Below are positions 24,571 through 32,862 of a DNA stretch of 64,000 nucleotides, piece by piece. The translations under genes and the position numbers were made by a program. How positions within the stretch are numbered: the first letter of the stretch is position 1; each line of letters opens with the position of its first letter. The stretch is taken from positions 4,093,501-4,157,500 of the forward strand of contig NC_021191.1 of the NCBI RefSeq assembly GCF_000389965.1. The letters are read 5' to 3'. Source of the stretch: Actinoplanes sp. N902-109 (GTDB taxonomy: Bacteria > Actinomycetota > Actinomycetes > Mycobacteriales > Micromonosporaceae). The notes below the pieces were generated by a model. The model ran no database searches. It had not been told where the DNA came from and worked only from the letters and a program-made list of their open reading frames with translations.

Positions 24571-27213
24571 TCATCTGCTGTCCGAACCGGACGCCTGCAC
24601 GGCGGCGCGGCCGGCTTCGAGCCGGGCGATCGGCACCCGGAACGGCGAGCAGGACACGTAGTCCAGCCCGGCACCGGCGAAGAAGCGCACCGAGGCGGGG
24701 TCACCGCCGTGCTCGCCGCAGACCCCCACGGTCAGGTCCGGCCGGGTGGCGCGGCCGCGCTCCACCGCGATGCGCACCAGCTCGCCCACCCCGGCGGTGT
24801 CGATGGTCTCGAACGGCGAGGCGGCGAACACGCCCAGCTGCAGGTAGCGGCCGAAGAACGCGCCCTCCACGTCGTCGCGGGAGAAGCCCCAGGTCATCTG
24901 GGTCAGGTCGTTGGTGCCGAAGGAGAAGAACTCGGCGGCGCCGGCGATCTCCCCGGCGGTCAGCGCGGCCCGGGGCACCTCGATCATGGTGCCGATCCGG
25001 ATGGGCGGGGTGCCGGGCACGCCGGCCAGCACCGTCTCGGCCTCCGACCGTACCGTCTCCAGCTCCTGAACCGCGCCGACCAGCGGGACCATGATCTCCG
25101 GCCGCGGGTCGCCGCCCGCGGCGACCCGGGCCGCCGCGGCCTGGGCGATCGCGCGGACCTGCATCGCGAACAGACCCGGGATCACCAGACCGAGGCGTAC
25201 GCCACGCAGCCCGAGCATCGGGTTCTGCTCGTGCATCCGCCGCACGGCGGTCAGCAGCAGCCCGTCCCGCCCCGGGTCCTCGCCCAGCGCCTCGGCCCGG
25301 GCCACCCGCGCGGTCAGGTCCTCCAGCGGCGGCAGGAACTCGTGCAGCGGCGGGTCGATCAGCCGCACGGTCACCGGCAGGCCGTCCATCGCGGCGAACA
25401 GCTCCTCGAAGTCGGTGCGCTGCAACGGCAGCAGCGCCGCCAGGGCCGCTTCGCGCTCGGCGTCGTCGCCGGCCAGGATGAGCCGCTCCACCAGTTGCCG
25501 GCGCGCGCCCAGGAACATGTGCTCGGTGCGGCACAGCCCCACGCCGGTGGCGCCGAACCGGCGGGCCCGCGCGGCGTCGGCGGCGGTGTCGGCATTGGCG
25601 TGCACGCCCAGCCGGGCGGTGTACCCGGCGTGCACCATCAGCCGGTGCACCGCCGACAGCAGCGGGTCGCCGTGCGCGGTCAGCTCACCCTCGAACAGCC
25701 GCACCACCGCCGACGGGTGCACCGGCACCGAGCCCGGGTAGACCTTGCCGGTGGTGCCGTCGATCGAGATGACATCGCCCGCGTGCAGGGTGCGACCGCC
25801 GACGCTCAGGGTGCCCCCGTCGATCGTCAGCTCGTCGGCACCGCAGACACAGGTCTTGCCCATGCCCCGGGCCACCACGGCGGCGTGCGAGGTCTTGCCG
25901 CCCCGGGAGGTGAGGATGCCCTGCGCCGCGATCATGCCGGGCAGGTCGTCGGGGTTGGTCTCGCGGCGCACCAGGATGACCGGCTCGGCGCTGGCGGCAG
26001 CGGCGGCCGAGTCGAACACGATCGCGCCCACGGCCGCGCCGGGCGACGCCGGGACGCCGGTGGTCAGCGGCGGGGGAGCCGCCGTGGTGTCGAAGCTGGG
26101 GAACATCAGCTGGGCGAGCTGCTCCCCGCTGACCCGCTGCAGCGCCTCGTCGAGCGTGATGGTGCCCTCGTCGACCAGCTGGGCGGCGATGACGAACGCG
26201 GCGGCCGGGGTGCGCTTGCCGACCCGGGTCTGCAGCATCCACAGCTTGCCGTTCTCGATGGTGAACTCGATGTCGCACAGGTCGCGGTACCGCTGCTCCA
26301 GCCGTTCCATGATGGACAGCAGCTGGACGTGGCTGGCCGGGTCGATGGTGGCCAGCTCGGTCAGCCCGACGGTGTTGCGGATGCCGGCGACCACGTCCTC
26401 GCCCTGGGCGTTCTGCAGGTAGTCGCCGTAGCTGCCGCGCCGGCCGGTGGCCGGGTCCCGGGTGAACGCCACCCCGGTGCCCGAGTCCGCGCCGCGGTTG
26501 CCGAACACCATCGCCATCACGTTGACGGCGGTGCCCAGGTCCTCGGGGATGCGTTCCTGGCGCCGGTAGATCCGCGCCCGCTCGGCGTTCCACGACCGGA
26601 AGACCGCGCTGATCGCGAGGAACAGCTGTTCGTGCGGCGCCTGCGGGAAGTCCCGCCCGGTGTGGGCATGGAAGACCTTCTGGTACGACGTGACGAGGTC
26701 CTGCAGCTGTTCGATGCTCAACTGCGCCTCGAGGCCACCGAGCGCGGCCAGCTCGTCGTCGAAGGCCTGCGCCGGCACGTCCATCACGGTACGGCCGAAC
26801 ATCTGGATCAGCCGCCGGTAGGAGTCCCAGGCGAACCGGCCGTCGGAGCTGCGCCGCGCGAGCCCGGCGACGGTGCTGTCGTTGAGCCCGATGTCCAGGA
26901 TCGTCTCCATCATCCCGGGCATCGAGAACTTGGCCCCGGACCGGACCGACAGCAGCAGCGGGTCGTGGGCGTCGCCGAAGACCTTGCCGGTACGCTCCTG
27001 TACCAGCCGCAGGTGGTTCTCGACCTCAGCCGGCAGCCCGGGCGGCAGCTTGCCGGTGCGCAGGTACTCCCGGCAGGCCTCGGTGCTCACGGTGAACCCC
27101 GGCGGGACCGGCAGGCCCATCCGGGTCATCTCGGCCAGGTTGGCCCCCTTGCCGCCGAGCAGGTCCTTGAGGTCCTTGTTGCCCTCGCTGAAGTCGTACA
27201 CGTATCTGGTCAT
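24571..27213 (-). CDS. ppdK: Pyruvate phosphate dikinase (880 aa)
   Basis: Interconverts pyruvate + ATP + phosphate and PEP + AMP + pyrophosphate. The N-terminal ATP-grasp domain begins with DLLGGKGANLAEMTRMGLPVPPGFT; the swivelling phospho-His domain has GGKTSHAAVVARGMGKTCV with His443; the C-terminal barrel has GVCGEHGGDP and DYVSCSPFRVPIARL. The order, length (880 aa) and ending are those of bacterial PPDK rather than PEP synthase. ATG at 27213. In the glycolytic direction it uses pyrophosphate in place of ADP chemistry and gains ATP, useful in fermentation; in the other direction it is gluconeogenic. Monocistronic, divergent from a CBS-BON gene over a palindromic dormancy-like box. Confidence 0.95.
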   Translation of the reverse strand: MTRYVYDFSEGNKDLKDLLGGKGANLAEMTRMGLPVPPGFTVSTEACREYLRTGKLPPGLPAEVENHLRLVQERTGKVFGDAHDPLLLSVRSGAKFSMPGMMETILDIGLNDSTVAGLARRSSDGRFAWDSYRRLIQMFGRTVMDVPAQAFDDELAALGGLEAQLSIEQLQDLVTSYQKVFHAHTGRDFPQAPHEQLFLAISAVFRSWNAERARIYRRQERIPEDLGTAVNVMAMVFGNRGADSGTGVAFTRDPATGRRGSYGDYLQNAQGEDVVAGIRNTVGLTELATIDPASHVQLLSIMERLEQRYRDLCDIEFTIENGKLWMLQTRVGKRTPAAAFVIAAQLVDEGTITLDEALQRVSGEQLAQLMFPSFDTTAAPPPLTTGVPASPGAAVGAIVFDSAAAAASAEPVILVRRETNPDDLPGMIAAQGILTSRGGKTSHAAVVARGMGKTCVCGADELTIDGGTLSVGGRTLHAGDVISIDGTTGKVYPGSVPVHPSAVVRLFEGELTAHGDPLLSAVHRLMVHAGYTARLGVHANADTAADAARARRFGATGVGLCRTEHMFLGARRQLVERLILAGDDAEREAALAALLPLQRTDFEELFAAMDGLPVTVRLIDPPLHEFLPPLEDLTARVARAEALGEDPGRDGLLLTAVRRMHEQNPMLGLRGVRLGLVIPGLFAMQVRAIAQAAAARVAAGGDPRPEIMVPLVGAVQELETVRSEAETVLAGVPGTPPIRIGTMIEVPRAALTAGEIAGAAEFFSFGTNDLTQMTWGFSRDDVEGAFFGRYLQLGVFAASPFETIDTAGVGELVRIAVERGRATRPDLTVGVCGEHGGDPASVRFFAGAGLDYVSCSPFRVPIARLEAGRAAVQASGSDSR

Positions 27214-27249
27214 GTCTTGTTGGTAGCCCGGCCGACGACCCGGTCTGTA

Positions 27250-27263
27250 GGGCCGATCGGCCC
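27250..27263. promoter_or_regulatory. DosR-like palindrome between ppdK and a CBS-BON gene
   Basis: GGGCCGATCGGCCC is a perfect 14-bp palindrome and matches the DosR core at 10 of 14. It lies 37 bp upstream of ppdK (27213) and 36 bp upstream of the CBS-BON gene (27299), almost exactly midway, as expected for a site serving both. Confidence 0.5.
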
Positions 27264-27298
27264 TGCTGGGTCCCTGCTCGCGCTCCTAGCGTGAGGAC

Positions 27299-27985
27299 AT
27301 GAGGACCTGGACAGTGGACGACGTGATGACCAAGGCTGTGGTGTCCGTGCCGCAGACCGCCTCGTACCGGGAAGTGGTCGATCTGTTGATCGAGCGGCAC
27401 TTCAGTGCCGTCCCGGTGGTGGACGACTTCCAGCGGGTGACCGGCGTGGTCTCCGAGGCCGACCTGCTGCGCAAGATCGAGTACGCCGGCGCGGAGCAGC
27501 CGCGGTTGTTCGAGGGCCGCCGCCGTCGCGGGCAGCGCGCCAAGGCCCTGGCCGGCACCGCCGCCGACCTGATGAGCAGCCCGGCGGTGAGCGCGCCGGC
27601 CGGCACCCCGGTGGCCGCGGCCGCCCGGCTGATGGACGACGAGGACGTCAAACGGCTGCCGGTGATCGACGACCTGGGCCGGCTGGTCGGCATCGTGACC
27701 CGAGGCGACCTGCTCAAGGTGCACCTGCGCCCGGACGAGGACCTCGAGGCGGACATCCGCACCGGCGTGCTCGTGCTGCTCGGCGACGAGGCCGGGTCGG
27801 TCAGCGCGGCGGTGGACGGCGGTGTGGTGACGCTGACCGGCCGGGTCGACCGCTGGTCGTCCGCCGACCTGGCCGCGCGGCTGATCCGCCAGATCCCGGG
27901 CGTGGTCCAGGTCGTCGACGAGGTGACCTTCGCCTTCGACGACCGGCAGATCCTGACCAGCGGCATGGGGTTCGGTGTGGCCTGA
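27299..27985 (+). CDS. CBS-pair protein with C-terminal BON domain (228 aa)
   Basis: Same architecture as the protein at 3669: CBS 1 (about 1-60, VDDVMTKAVVSVPQTASYRE ... AVPVVDDFQRVTGVVSEADLL), CBS 2 (about 90-145, DLMSSPAVSAPAGTPV ... RLPVIDDLGRLVGIVTRGDLL) and BON (about 150-215, VTLTGRVDRWSSADLAARLI). A basic linker RRRRGQRAK separates the CBS units. CBS pairs bind adenosine compounds; BON domains bind phospholipid or protein partners. GTGAGGAC overlaps the start region. It is followed 27 bp later by a cyclic-nucleotide-type domain gene, probably co-transcribed. Confidence 0.88.
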   Translation: MRTWTVDDVMTKAVVSVPQTASYREVVDLLIERHFSAVPVVDDFQRVTGVVSEADLLRKIEYAGAEQPRLFEGRRRRGQRAKALAGTAADLMSSPAVSAPAGTPVAAAARLMDDEDVKRLPVIDDLGRLVGIVTRGDLLKVHLRPDEDLEADIRTGVLVLLGDEAGSVSAAVDGGVVTLTGRVDRWSSADLAARLIRQIPGVVQVVDEVTFAFDDRQILTSGMGFGVA

Positions 27986-28012
27986 CCCGGCCCCGGACAC
28001 CAGGGGGACACC

Positions 28013-28498
28013 ATGCCGTTGAGCGTCTTCGACCTGCTGGCCGTGCACCGCTGCACCGCCGGCCTCCCGGCCGCCTGGCTGCACCGGCTGGCCCCGGCCG
28101 GGCGGCCGGTGTTCCAGCCCACCGGCCGGCGGCTGTTCCGCGAGGACGGTGCCGCCGACCGGTTCTGGCTGATCCACTCCGGATCGGTGGCGATCGACTT
28201 CCACGTGCCCGGCCGCGGCGACATCGTGATCGAACGGGCCGGCGCGGGCAGCCTGCTCGGCTGGTCCTGGGTGCGCAAGCCGTACCGCTGGCGGTTCGGC
28301 GCGGTCACCGCCGAGGACCTCCGCGCGGTCGAGTTCGACGCGGGCCGGGTGCGCGCGCTGATGGCCGAGGACCCGGCGCTGGGCCGCGAGCTGACCGGGC
28401 TGGTCCTCGACGTCGTGGCCGAGCGGCTGCAGACCGCGCGGCACCGGATGGTCGAGCTGTACGCCTATCCCGCGCAGGCAGATGGTCCCAGCGACTAG
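28013..28498 (+). CDS. Stand-alone cyclic-nucleotide-binding-like domain protein (161 aa)
   Basis: The protein holds one cNMP-binding (CAP/ED-like) beta roll: PTGRRLFREDGAADRFWLIHSGSVAIDF, seen as the parts RLFREDG, FWLIHSGSVAI and IERAGAGSLLGWSW, with a helix ELTGLVLDVVAERLQTARHRMVELY. There is no winged-helix DNA-binding domain after it, so unlike CRP/FNR it is not an obvious transcription factor. The Arg and Glu expected for cyclic-AMP binding in the phosphate cassette are not evident, so the ligand is uncertain. GGGGGAC precedes the ATG. Its stop codon abuts the best DosR-like box of the window. Confidence 0.78.
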   Translation: MPLSVFDLLAVHRCTAGLPAAWLHRLAPAGRPVFQPTGRRLFREDGAADRFWLIHSGSVAIDFHVPGRGDIVIERAGAGSLLGWSWVRKPYRWRFGAVTAEDLRAVEFDAGRVRALMAEDPALGRELTGLVLDVVAERLQTARHRMVELYAYPAQADGPSD

Positions 28499-28511
28499 GG
28501 ACCAAAGTCCC
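28498..28511. promoter_or_regulatory. Near-perfect DosR box upstream of phosphoketolase
   Basis: GGGACCAAAGTCCC matches the mycobacterial DosR core GGGACTWWAGTCCC at 13 of 14 positions. It starts at the last base of the preceding stop codon and lies 86 bp upstream of the phosphoketolase GTG. This is the clearest single piece of evidence that the island is DosR-controlled. Confidence 0.8.
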
Positions 28512-28597
28512 CCGGGGGAGATCTTCGGACTCTGGAGGCCGTCCGGCCGGGGGGCCTAGGTTGAGGACGACGACAAAAGCCTGCGAAGGGAAACACT

Positions 28598-31003
28598 GTG
28601 ACCACGGTCGCCTCTGACCAGCTGCGCATGCTCGCCGAACCCGACGAGACCGACCTGGAACGGCTCGACGCCTGGTGGCGCGCCGCCAACTACTTGACCA
28701 TCGGTCAGATCTACCTGCAGGGCAACCCGCTACTGCGCCGGGAGCTGAGGCCGGAGGACATCAAGCCGCGGCTGCTCGGGCACTGGGGCACCAGCCCCGG
28801 CCTGTCGCTGATCTACGCGCACGTGTCGCGGCTGATCCGGCACACCGGCCAGCAGGCGATCTACCTGGCCGGCCCGGGGCACGGCGGCCCGGCGCTGGTG
28901 GCGGCCGGCTATCTCGAGGGGACCTACAGCGAGATCTATCCGCGGGTCAGCCAGGACGAGGAGGGCTTGCTGCGGCTGTTCCGCCAGTTCAGCGCGCCCG
29001 GCGGCATCCCCAGCCACGTCTCGGTGACCACGCCCGGATCGATCCACGAGGGCGGCGAGCTCGGCTACGTGCTGGTGCACGCGTTCGGCGCGGTGATGGA
29101 CAACCCGGACCTGCTGGCGATCGCCGTGGTCGGCGACGGTGAGGCCGAGACCGGCCCGCTCGAGGGCTCGTGGAAGGGCATCTCGTTCATCAACCCGGCC
29201 CGCGACGGCGCGGTGCTGCCCATCCTGCACCTCAACGGCGCCAAGATCGCCGGCCCGACGGTGCTGGCCCGCAAGGACCGCGCCGAGGTGCGCTCGCTGC
29301 TGCAGGGCCACGGCTACGACGTCATCGAGGTCGAGGGCGACGACCTGCCCGGCATGCATCACCGTTTCGCCGCCGCGCTGGCCCAGGCCTGGGGCCGCAT
29401 CCGGGACATACAGCGGGATGCGCGCGACGGTGAGTGGGACGGCAGCCGCCCGCACTGGCCGCTGATCGTCCTGCGCAGCCCCAAGGGCTGGACCGGGCCC
29501 GCCGAGGTCGACGGCGTGCGGGTGACCGGCACGTGGCGGTCGCACCAGGTGCCGCTGTCCGGCGTCAAGGACAACCCCGAGCACCTGGCGATCCTGGAGA
29601 GCTGGCTGCGGTCGTACCGTCCGGAGGAGCTCTTCGACGCGACCGGCGCGCCCACCGCCCTGGTCCGCGACGCGGCTCCGGCGGGGGAGCTGCGGATGAG
29701 CGCGACCCCACACGCCAACGGCGGCGTGCTCACCAAGGACCTCGACCTGCCGGACTTCCGCGACTACGCGGTCGACGTGGCCGAGCCGGCCCGGCTGCGC
29801 GCGGAGTCCACCCGCAAGCTCGGCGAGATGATGCGCGACATCTACCGCCGCAACCCCGAGACGTTCCGGCTGTTCTGCCCCGACGAGACCAACAGCAACC
29901 GGCTCGGCGCGGTGTTCGAGGTCTCCGACCGCGGCTTCATGGAACACGTCACCGACGCCGACGTGCAGATCGGCCGGGACGGGCGGGTCATGGAGGTGCT
30001 CTCGGAGCACAACTGCCACGGCTGGCTGGAGGGTTACAACCTCACCGGCCGGCACGGCATGTTCGCCACCTACGAGGCCTTCGCCATGGTGAGCGCATCG
30101 CAGACGGTCCAGCACGGCAAGTGGCTGCAGGAGGCCAAGAACCTGCCGTGGCGGGCCAAGGTGCCCAGCCTCAACGTGCTGCTCACCTCGACCGCCTGGC
30201 GCAACGACCACAACGGCTTCTCGCACCAGGGCCCCGGGCTGATCCAGGTGGTGCTCACCCAGCGCGGTGACGTCGCCCGGGTCTACCTGCCGCCGGACGC
30301 GAACACCCTGCTGTCGGTGGCCGACCACTGCTTCCGCTCCCGCTCGTACATCAACCTGATCGTCATCGACAAGCAGCCGCAGCTGCAGTGGCTCACCATG
30401 GACGAGGCCGTCGAGCACTGCGCGCGCGGCGCCGGCATCTGGGAGTGGGCGGGCACCGACGACGGCACCAGCGACCCCGACATCGTGCTGGCCTGCGCCG
30501 GCGACGTGGTCACCATGGAGACCGTGGCGGCGGCCCAGATCCTCAAGGAGAGACTGCCCGGTCTGAAGGTCCGGGTGGTCAACGTGGTCGACCTGATGAC
30601 GCTCGTACGGCCGAAGGACCACCCGCACGGGATGAGCGGCACCATGTTCACCGAGCTGTTCACCGACACGGTCGACGTGGTCTTCTCCTTCCACGGCTAC
30701 CCGGGCGCGATCCACCAGCTGGTGCACGGGCGCCCGGACGCCGACCGGTTCCGGGTGCGCGGCTTCATCGAGCAGGGCACCACCACCACGCCGTTCGACA
30801 TGACCGTGCGCAACAAGGCGTCGCGTTACCACCTGGTGATGGACGCGATCAACAACAGCCGGCGGTTGCCGCGCGGGGCCAGCGCCCTCAAGGAGTGGTG
30901 CAAGGCCCAGCTCGCCCGGCACGAGCAGTACGTCGTCGAGCACCTGGAGGACATGCCCGAGGTGCGCGACTGGTCGCTGGGCGACTGGGCGGCCCGCGGC
31001 TGA
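28598..31003 (+). CDS. xfp: Xylulose-5-phosphate/fructose-6-phosphate phosphoketolase (801 aa)
   Basis: A TPP enzyme that splits xylulose-5-P or fructose-6-P with phosphate into acetyl-phosphate plus glyceraldehyde-3-P or erythrose-4-P. Recognisable segments are WWRAANYLTIGQIYL, the domain-1 HWGTSPGLSLIYAHVSRLI (as HWGTSPG and AHVSRLI), the TPP-binding GDGEAETGPLEGSWKGI and HLNGAKIAGPT, and the C-terminal LVHGRPDADRFRVRGFIEQGTTTTPFD (as RGFIEQGTTTTPFD). Length is typical (790-825 aa). It begins with GTG behind GAAGGGA. No acetate kinase or phosphotransacetylase gene is in the window to use the acetyl-phosphate. Strong dormancy box upstream. Confidence 0.96.
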   Translation: MTTVASDQLRMLAEPDETDLERLDAWWRAANYLTIGQIYLQGNPLLRRELRPEDIKPRLLGHWGTSPGLSLIYAHVSRLIRHTGQQAIYLAGPGHGGPALVAAGYLEGTYSEIYPRVSQDEEGLLRLFRQFSAPGGIPSHVSVTTPGSIHEGGELGYVLVHAFGAVMDNPDLLAIAVVGDGEAETGPLEGSWKGISFINPARDGAVLPILHLNGAKIAGPTVLARKDRAEVRSLLQGHGYDVIEVEGDDLPGMHHRFAAALAQAWGRIRDIQRDARDGEWDGSRPHWPLIVLRSPKGWTGPAEVDGVRVTGTWRSHQVPLSGVKDNPEHLAILESWLRSYRPEELFDATGAPTALVRDAAPAGELRMSATPHANGGVLTKDLDLPDFRDYAVDVAEPARLRAESTRKLGEMMRDIYRRNPETFRLFCPDETNSNRLGAVFEVSDRGFMEHVTDADVQIGRDGRVMEVLSEHNCHGWLEGYNLTGRHGMFATYEAFAMVSASQTVQHGKWLQEAKNLPWRAKVPSLNVLLTSTAWRNDHNGFSHQGPGLIQVVLTQRGDVARVYLPPDANTLLSVADHCFRSRSYINLIVIDKQPQLQWLTMDEAVEHCARGAGIWEWAGTDDGTSDPDIVLACAGDVVTMETVAAAQILKERLPGLKVRVVNVVDLMTLVRPKDHPHGMSGTMFTELFTDTVDVVFSFHGYPGAIHQLVHGRPDADRFRVRGFIEQGTTTTPFDMTVRNKASRYHLVMDAINNSRRLPRGASALKEWCKAQLARHEQYVVEHLEDMPEVRDWSLGDWAARG

Positions 31004-31011
31004 CCATCGCC

Positions 31012-31025
31012 GGGTCCAACGGCCC
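31012..31025. promoter_or_regulatory. DosR-like box upstream of a small membrane protein gene
   Basis: GGGTCCAACGGCCC matches the DosR core at 10 of 14 and differs by one base from the box at 6533. It lies 9 bp after the phosphoketolase stop and 49 bp upstream of the small gene at 31075. Confidence 0.45.
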
Positions 31026-31074
31026 TTCTGCACCGGCCGCACCGCGGACCACGATGGAGGTGGAGGTGATCGCG

Positions 31075-31377
31075 ATGGCCCTCGTGCTGATCCTGTCCGT
31101 GCTGCTCGTCGCGGCCTGCGGTTATGCCCTGTGGCCCCGGCGGGAGGCCGGCCCGTCCGGCGCGCCGGGGCCCGCCGGCGCCGCGCGGCCCGGGACGCCC
31201 GGGTCCGATCCACCCGGGGTGGCGCGGGCCGAGCCCGAAACGCTGGAAGGCGCGCTGGTCGGGCAGCTCCTGGCGCGCGGCATCACCCCGGCGGGGTACC
31301 GGCACGCCATGGCCGAGCTGGCCGCCCGCGACGCCGAGCGGCATCCGCTGTCGGTGCCACCCACCGAACCGACCTGA
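31075..31377 (+). CDS. Small membrane-anchored protein with SHOCT-like tail (100 aa)
   Basis: One N-terminal membrane helix (ALVLILSVLLVAACGYALW), a flexible Gly/Pro/Ala linker, and a C-terminal helix pair (ETLEGALVGQLLARGITPAGYRHAMAELA) of the short SHOCT type, which ends many oligomeric bacterial membrane proteins. The ATG at 31075 is chosen over 31054 because GGAGGTGA lies at the right distance. It stands between phosphoketolase and the third nitroreductase, 39 bp before the latter, and may be co-transcribed with it. Function unknown. Confidence 0.72.
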   Translation: MALVLILSVLLVAACGYALWPRREAGPSGAPGPAGAARPGTPGSDPPGVARAEPETLEGALVGQLLARGITPAGYRHAMAELAARDAERHPLSVPPTEPT

Positions 31378-31416
31378 CCGCGCCGGCTCACCGTCTCGCC
31401 GAAGGAGGGACCCGTC

Positions 31417-32439
31417 ATGGCCCGCACCGTGGTCGCACCGCCGCGACCGGTGCTGACGGACAGCGTGCAAGCTGCCGTCCTGGCACCGTCGCTGCACAAC
31501 AGCCAGCCCTGGCAGTTCCGGATCGGCGGCGACACGGTCGAGGTGTACGCCGACCGCCGGCGCTGCCTGGCCGTGCTCGACCCGACCGGCCGCGAGATGC
31601 TGCTCAGCGTCGGTGCGGCGATCTTCAACCTGCGGGTCGAGCTGCGGCGGCAGGGTTTTCGTACCACGGTCGCGCTGTTCCCGGACCCGATGCGGCCGAG
31701 CCTGGTCGCCCGGGTGCGCGCCGTGGCCGAGGCAGCCCCGCCCCGCGCGGCCGAGGCCCTCGGCGAGGCCATCCCGCACCGGCACACCAACCGCTGGCCG
31801 TACGCCTGCACGGCCATCCCCGCCGACACCCTCGACCATCTCATCGACGCCGCCCGCCGCGAGGGCGCCGTGCTGACCGTGGCCGGTGCCGTGGTGCGCA
31901 ACGCTGTGGTCGCCGCCGCGCAGTCGGCCGACCACCGCCTGCACAGCCGCGCGGGCTACCGCGCCGAGCTGGACCGCTGGGCCGCTCCCCGGCCCGACCG
32001 CCGCGACGGCATCCCGGCGTGGGCGATGGGCCCGGCGGACGCGCTCGGGGCGGTGCCGGTGCGAGTGTTCGCTTCGCCGGCGACCGCACCGTTGCCGGTC
32101 GAGCGGTTCGAGCCGTACCCGACAATCTTGCTCCTGGCCACTTCCGGCGACAGCGCGTTCGACCAGGTGCGGGCCGGGCAGGCGGTGCAGCGGGTGCTGC
32201 TGACCGCCACCTGGCTCGGGCTGGCCACCATGCCGATCAGCCAGCCCGTGGAGATCCCCGCGGTGCGCCGCACCCTGGGCGACTTCGTGCAGATCGTGCT
32301 GCGGGTCGGTTACGGCCGCGTGGTGCGCCCGACCCCGCGCCGCCCGCTCGGGGAGGTGCTGCTGCCCGGCCTCAGCGCCGACGGTACGACGGAGCCAGCC
32401 GGTGAACCGGGGTCGGCAACCCCTCGTAGCGTGCCTTGA
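31417..32439 (+). CDS. Acg-family nitroreductase-like protein (340 aa)
   Basis: Third Acg-type protein of the window. It has APSLHNSQPWQFRI, MLLSVGAAIFNLRVELRR, PHRHTNRWPY, GQAVQRVLLTATWLGLATMPISQPVE and VLRVGYG, the order of Rv3127/Rv2032-like proteins, and is more distant from the other two copies than they are from each other. AAGGAGGG precedes the ATG. The last 22 or so codons (after about 32372) run antisense to the fragment of a flavin monooxygenase, so the present C-terminus has probably been extended into foreign or decayed DNA. FMN binding is likely, catalysis uncertain. Confidence 0.87.
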   Translation: MARTVVAPPRPVLTDSVQAAVLAPSLHNSQPWQFRIGGDTVEVYADRRRCLAVLDPTGREMLLSVGAAIFNLRVELRRQGFRTTVALFPDPMRPSLVARVRAVAEAAPPRAAEALGEAIPHRHTNRWPYACTAIPADTLDHLIDAARREGAVLTVAGAVVRNAVVAAAQSADHRLHSRAGYRAELDRWAAPRPDRRDGIPAWAMGPADALGAVPVRVFASPATAPLPVERFEPYPTILLLATSGDSAFDQVRAGQAVQRVLLTATWLGLATMPISQPVEIPAVRRTLGDFVQIVLRVGYGRVVRPTPRRPLGEVLLPGLSADGTTEPAGEPGSATPRSVP

Positions 32440-32590
32440 GCTGCAACGCCAGATAGAGGGAGCAGTGCCGCGACTGGTGCAGGTGGCCGCCGTGGAACCA
32501 CAGGTTCTCCTGCGGGGTGGGCTTCCACATGGTGCGCTGCTCGCCCTCCCACGGCGAGCGGAACCCTCCCGGACGGATGGCTGATCCGTC
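32372..32590 (-). pseudogene. C-terminal fragment of a flavin-containing monooxygenase
   Basis: On the minus strand the uninterrupted frame reads GGFRSPWEGEQRTMWKPTPQ, then ENLWFHGGHLHQSRHCSLYLA and LQLKARYEGLPTPVHRL before a stop at 32372. The order FRS-x-W, TMWKPT, ENLWFHGGN-like and SRHYS-like followed by LALQLKARYEG is typical of the C-terminus of actinomycete FAD-dependent monooxygenases. No N-terminal or FAD-binding part is present. Its end overlaps the nitroreductase 3' end on the opposite strand. It is a remnant rather than a gene. Confidence 0.6.
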
Positions 32591-32599
32591 CGGCCGGCC

Positions 32600-32862
32600 C
32601 GCGGATCACGATCTCCGCGACCTTCGACCGCACCGGCAACCCCGTCCTCGAGGTACGAGCGAACGACGCACCGTGGCGTACCCCGCCGCCACGCCGACGT
32701 CTTGACGGCACTGCACCGTCAACCCGTCCGGCTTGACGGCTGCCCAGCTGAGCCAGCACCTCTACGGCGACACCGCCCACGCGGTCACGGTCCGAGCCGA
32801 GATCAGTCGCCTCCGCCGAACCGTCGGCGCGCTCATCACCACCACCCCTACCGCCTGGCCCC
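32600..32862 (+). pseudogene. Decayed C-terminal part of a GAF-domain/HTH regulator
   Basis: Three pieces in three frames give one continuous homologue: ATFDRTGNPVLEVRANDAPWR, RHADVLTALHRQP and SGLTAAQLSQHLYGDTAHAV with TVRAEISRLRRTVG. Together they resemble the C-terminal winged-helix part of actinomycete GAF-domain regulators (R-H-x-E-I-L, G-L-T-A-x-x-L-A-x-x-L-Y-G, V-R-x-E-x-x-R-L-R). At least three frameshifts are needed, so the gene is dead. The GAF part is missing. Such proteins often sit near redox or dormancy genes, but that is inference. Confidence 0.55.
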
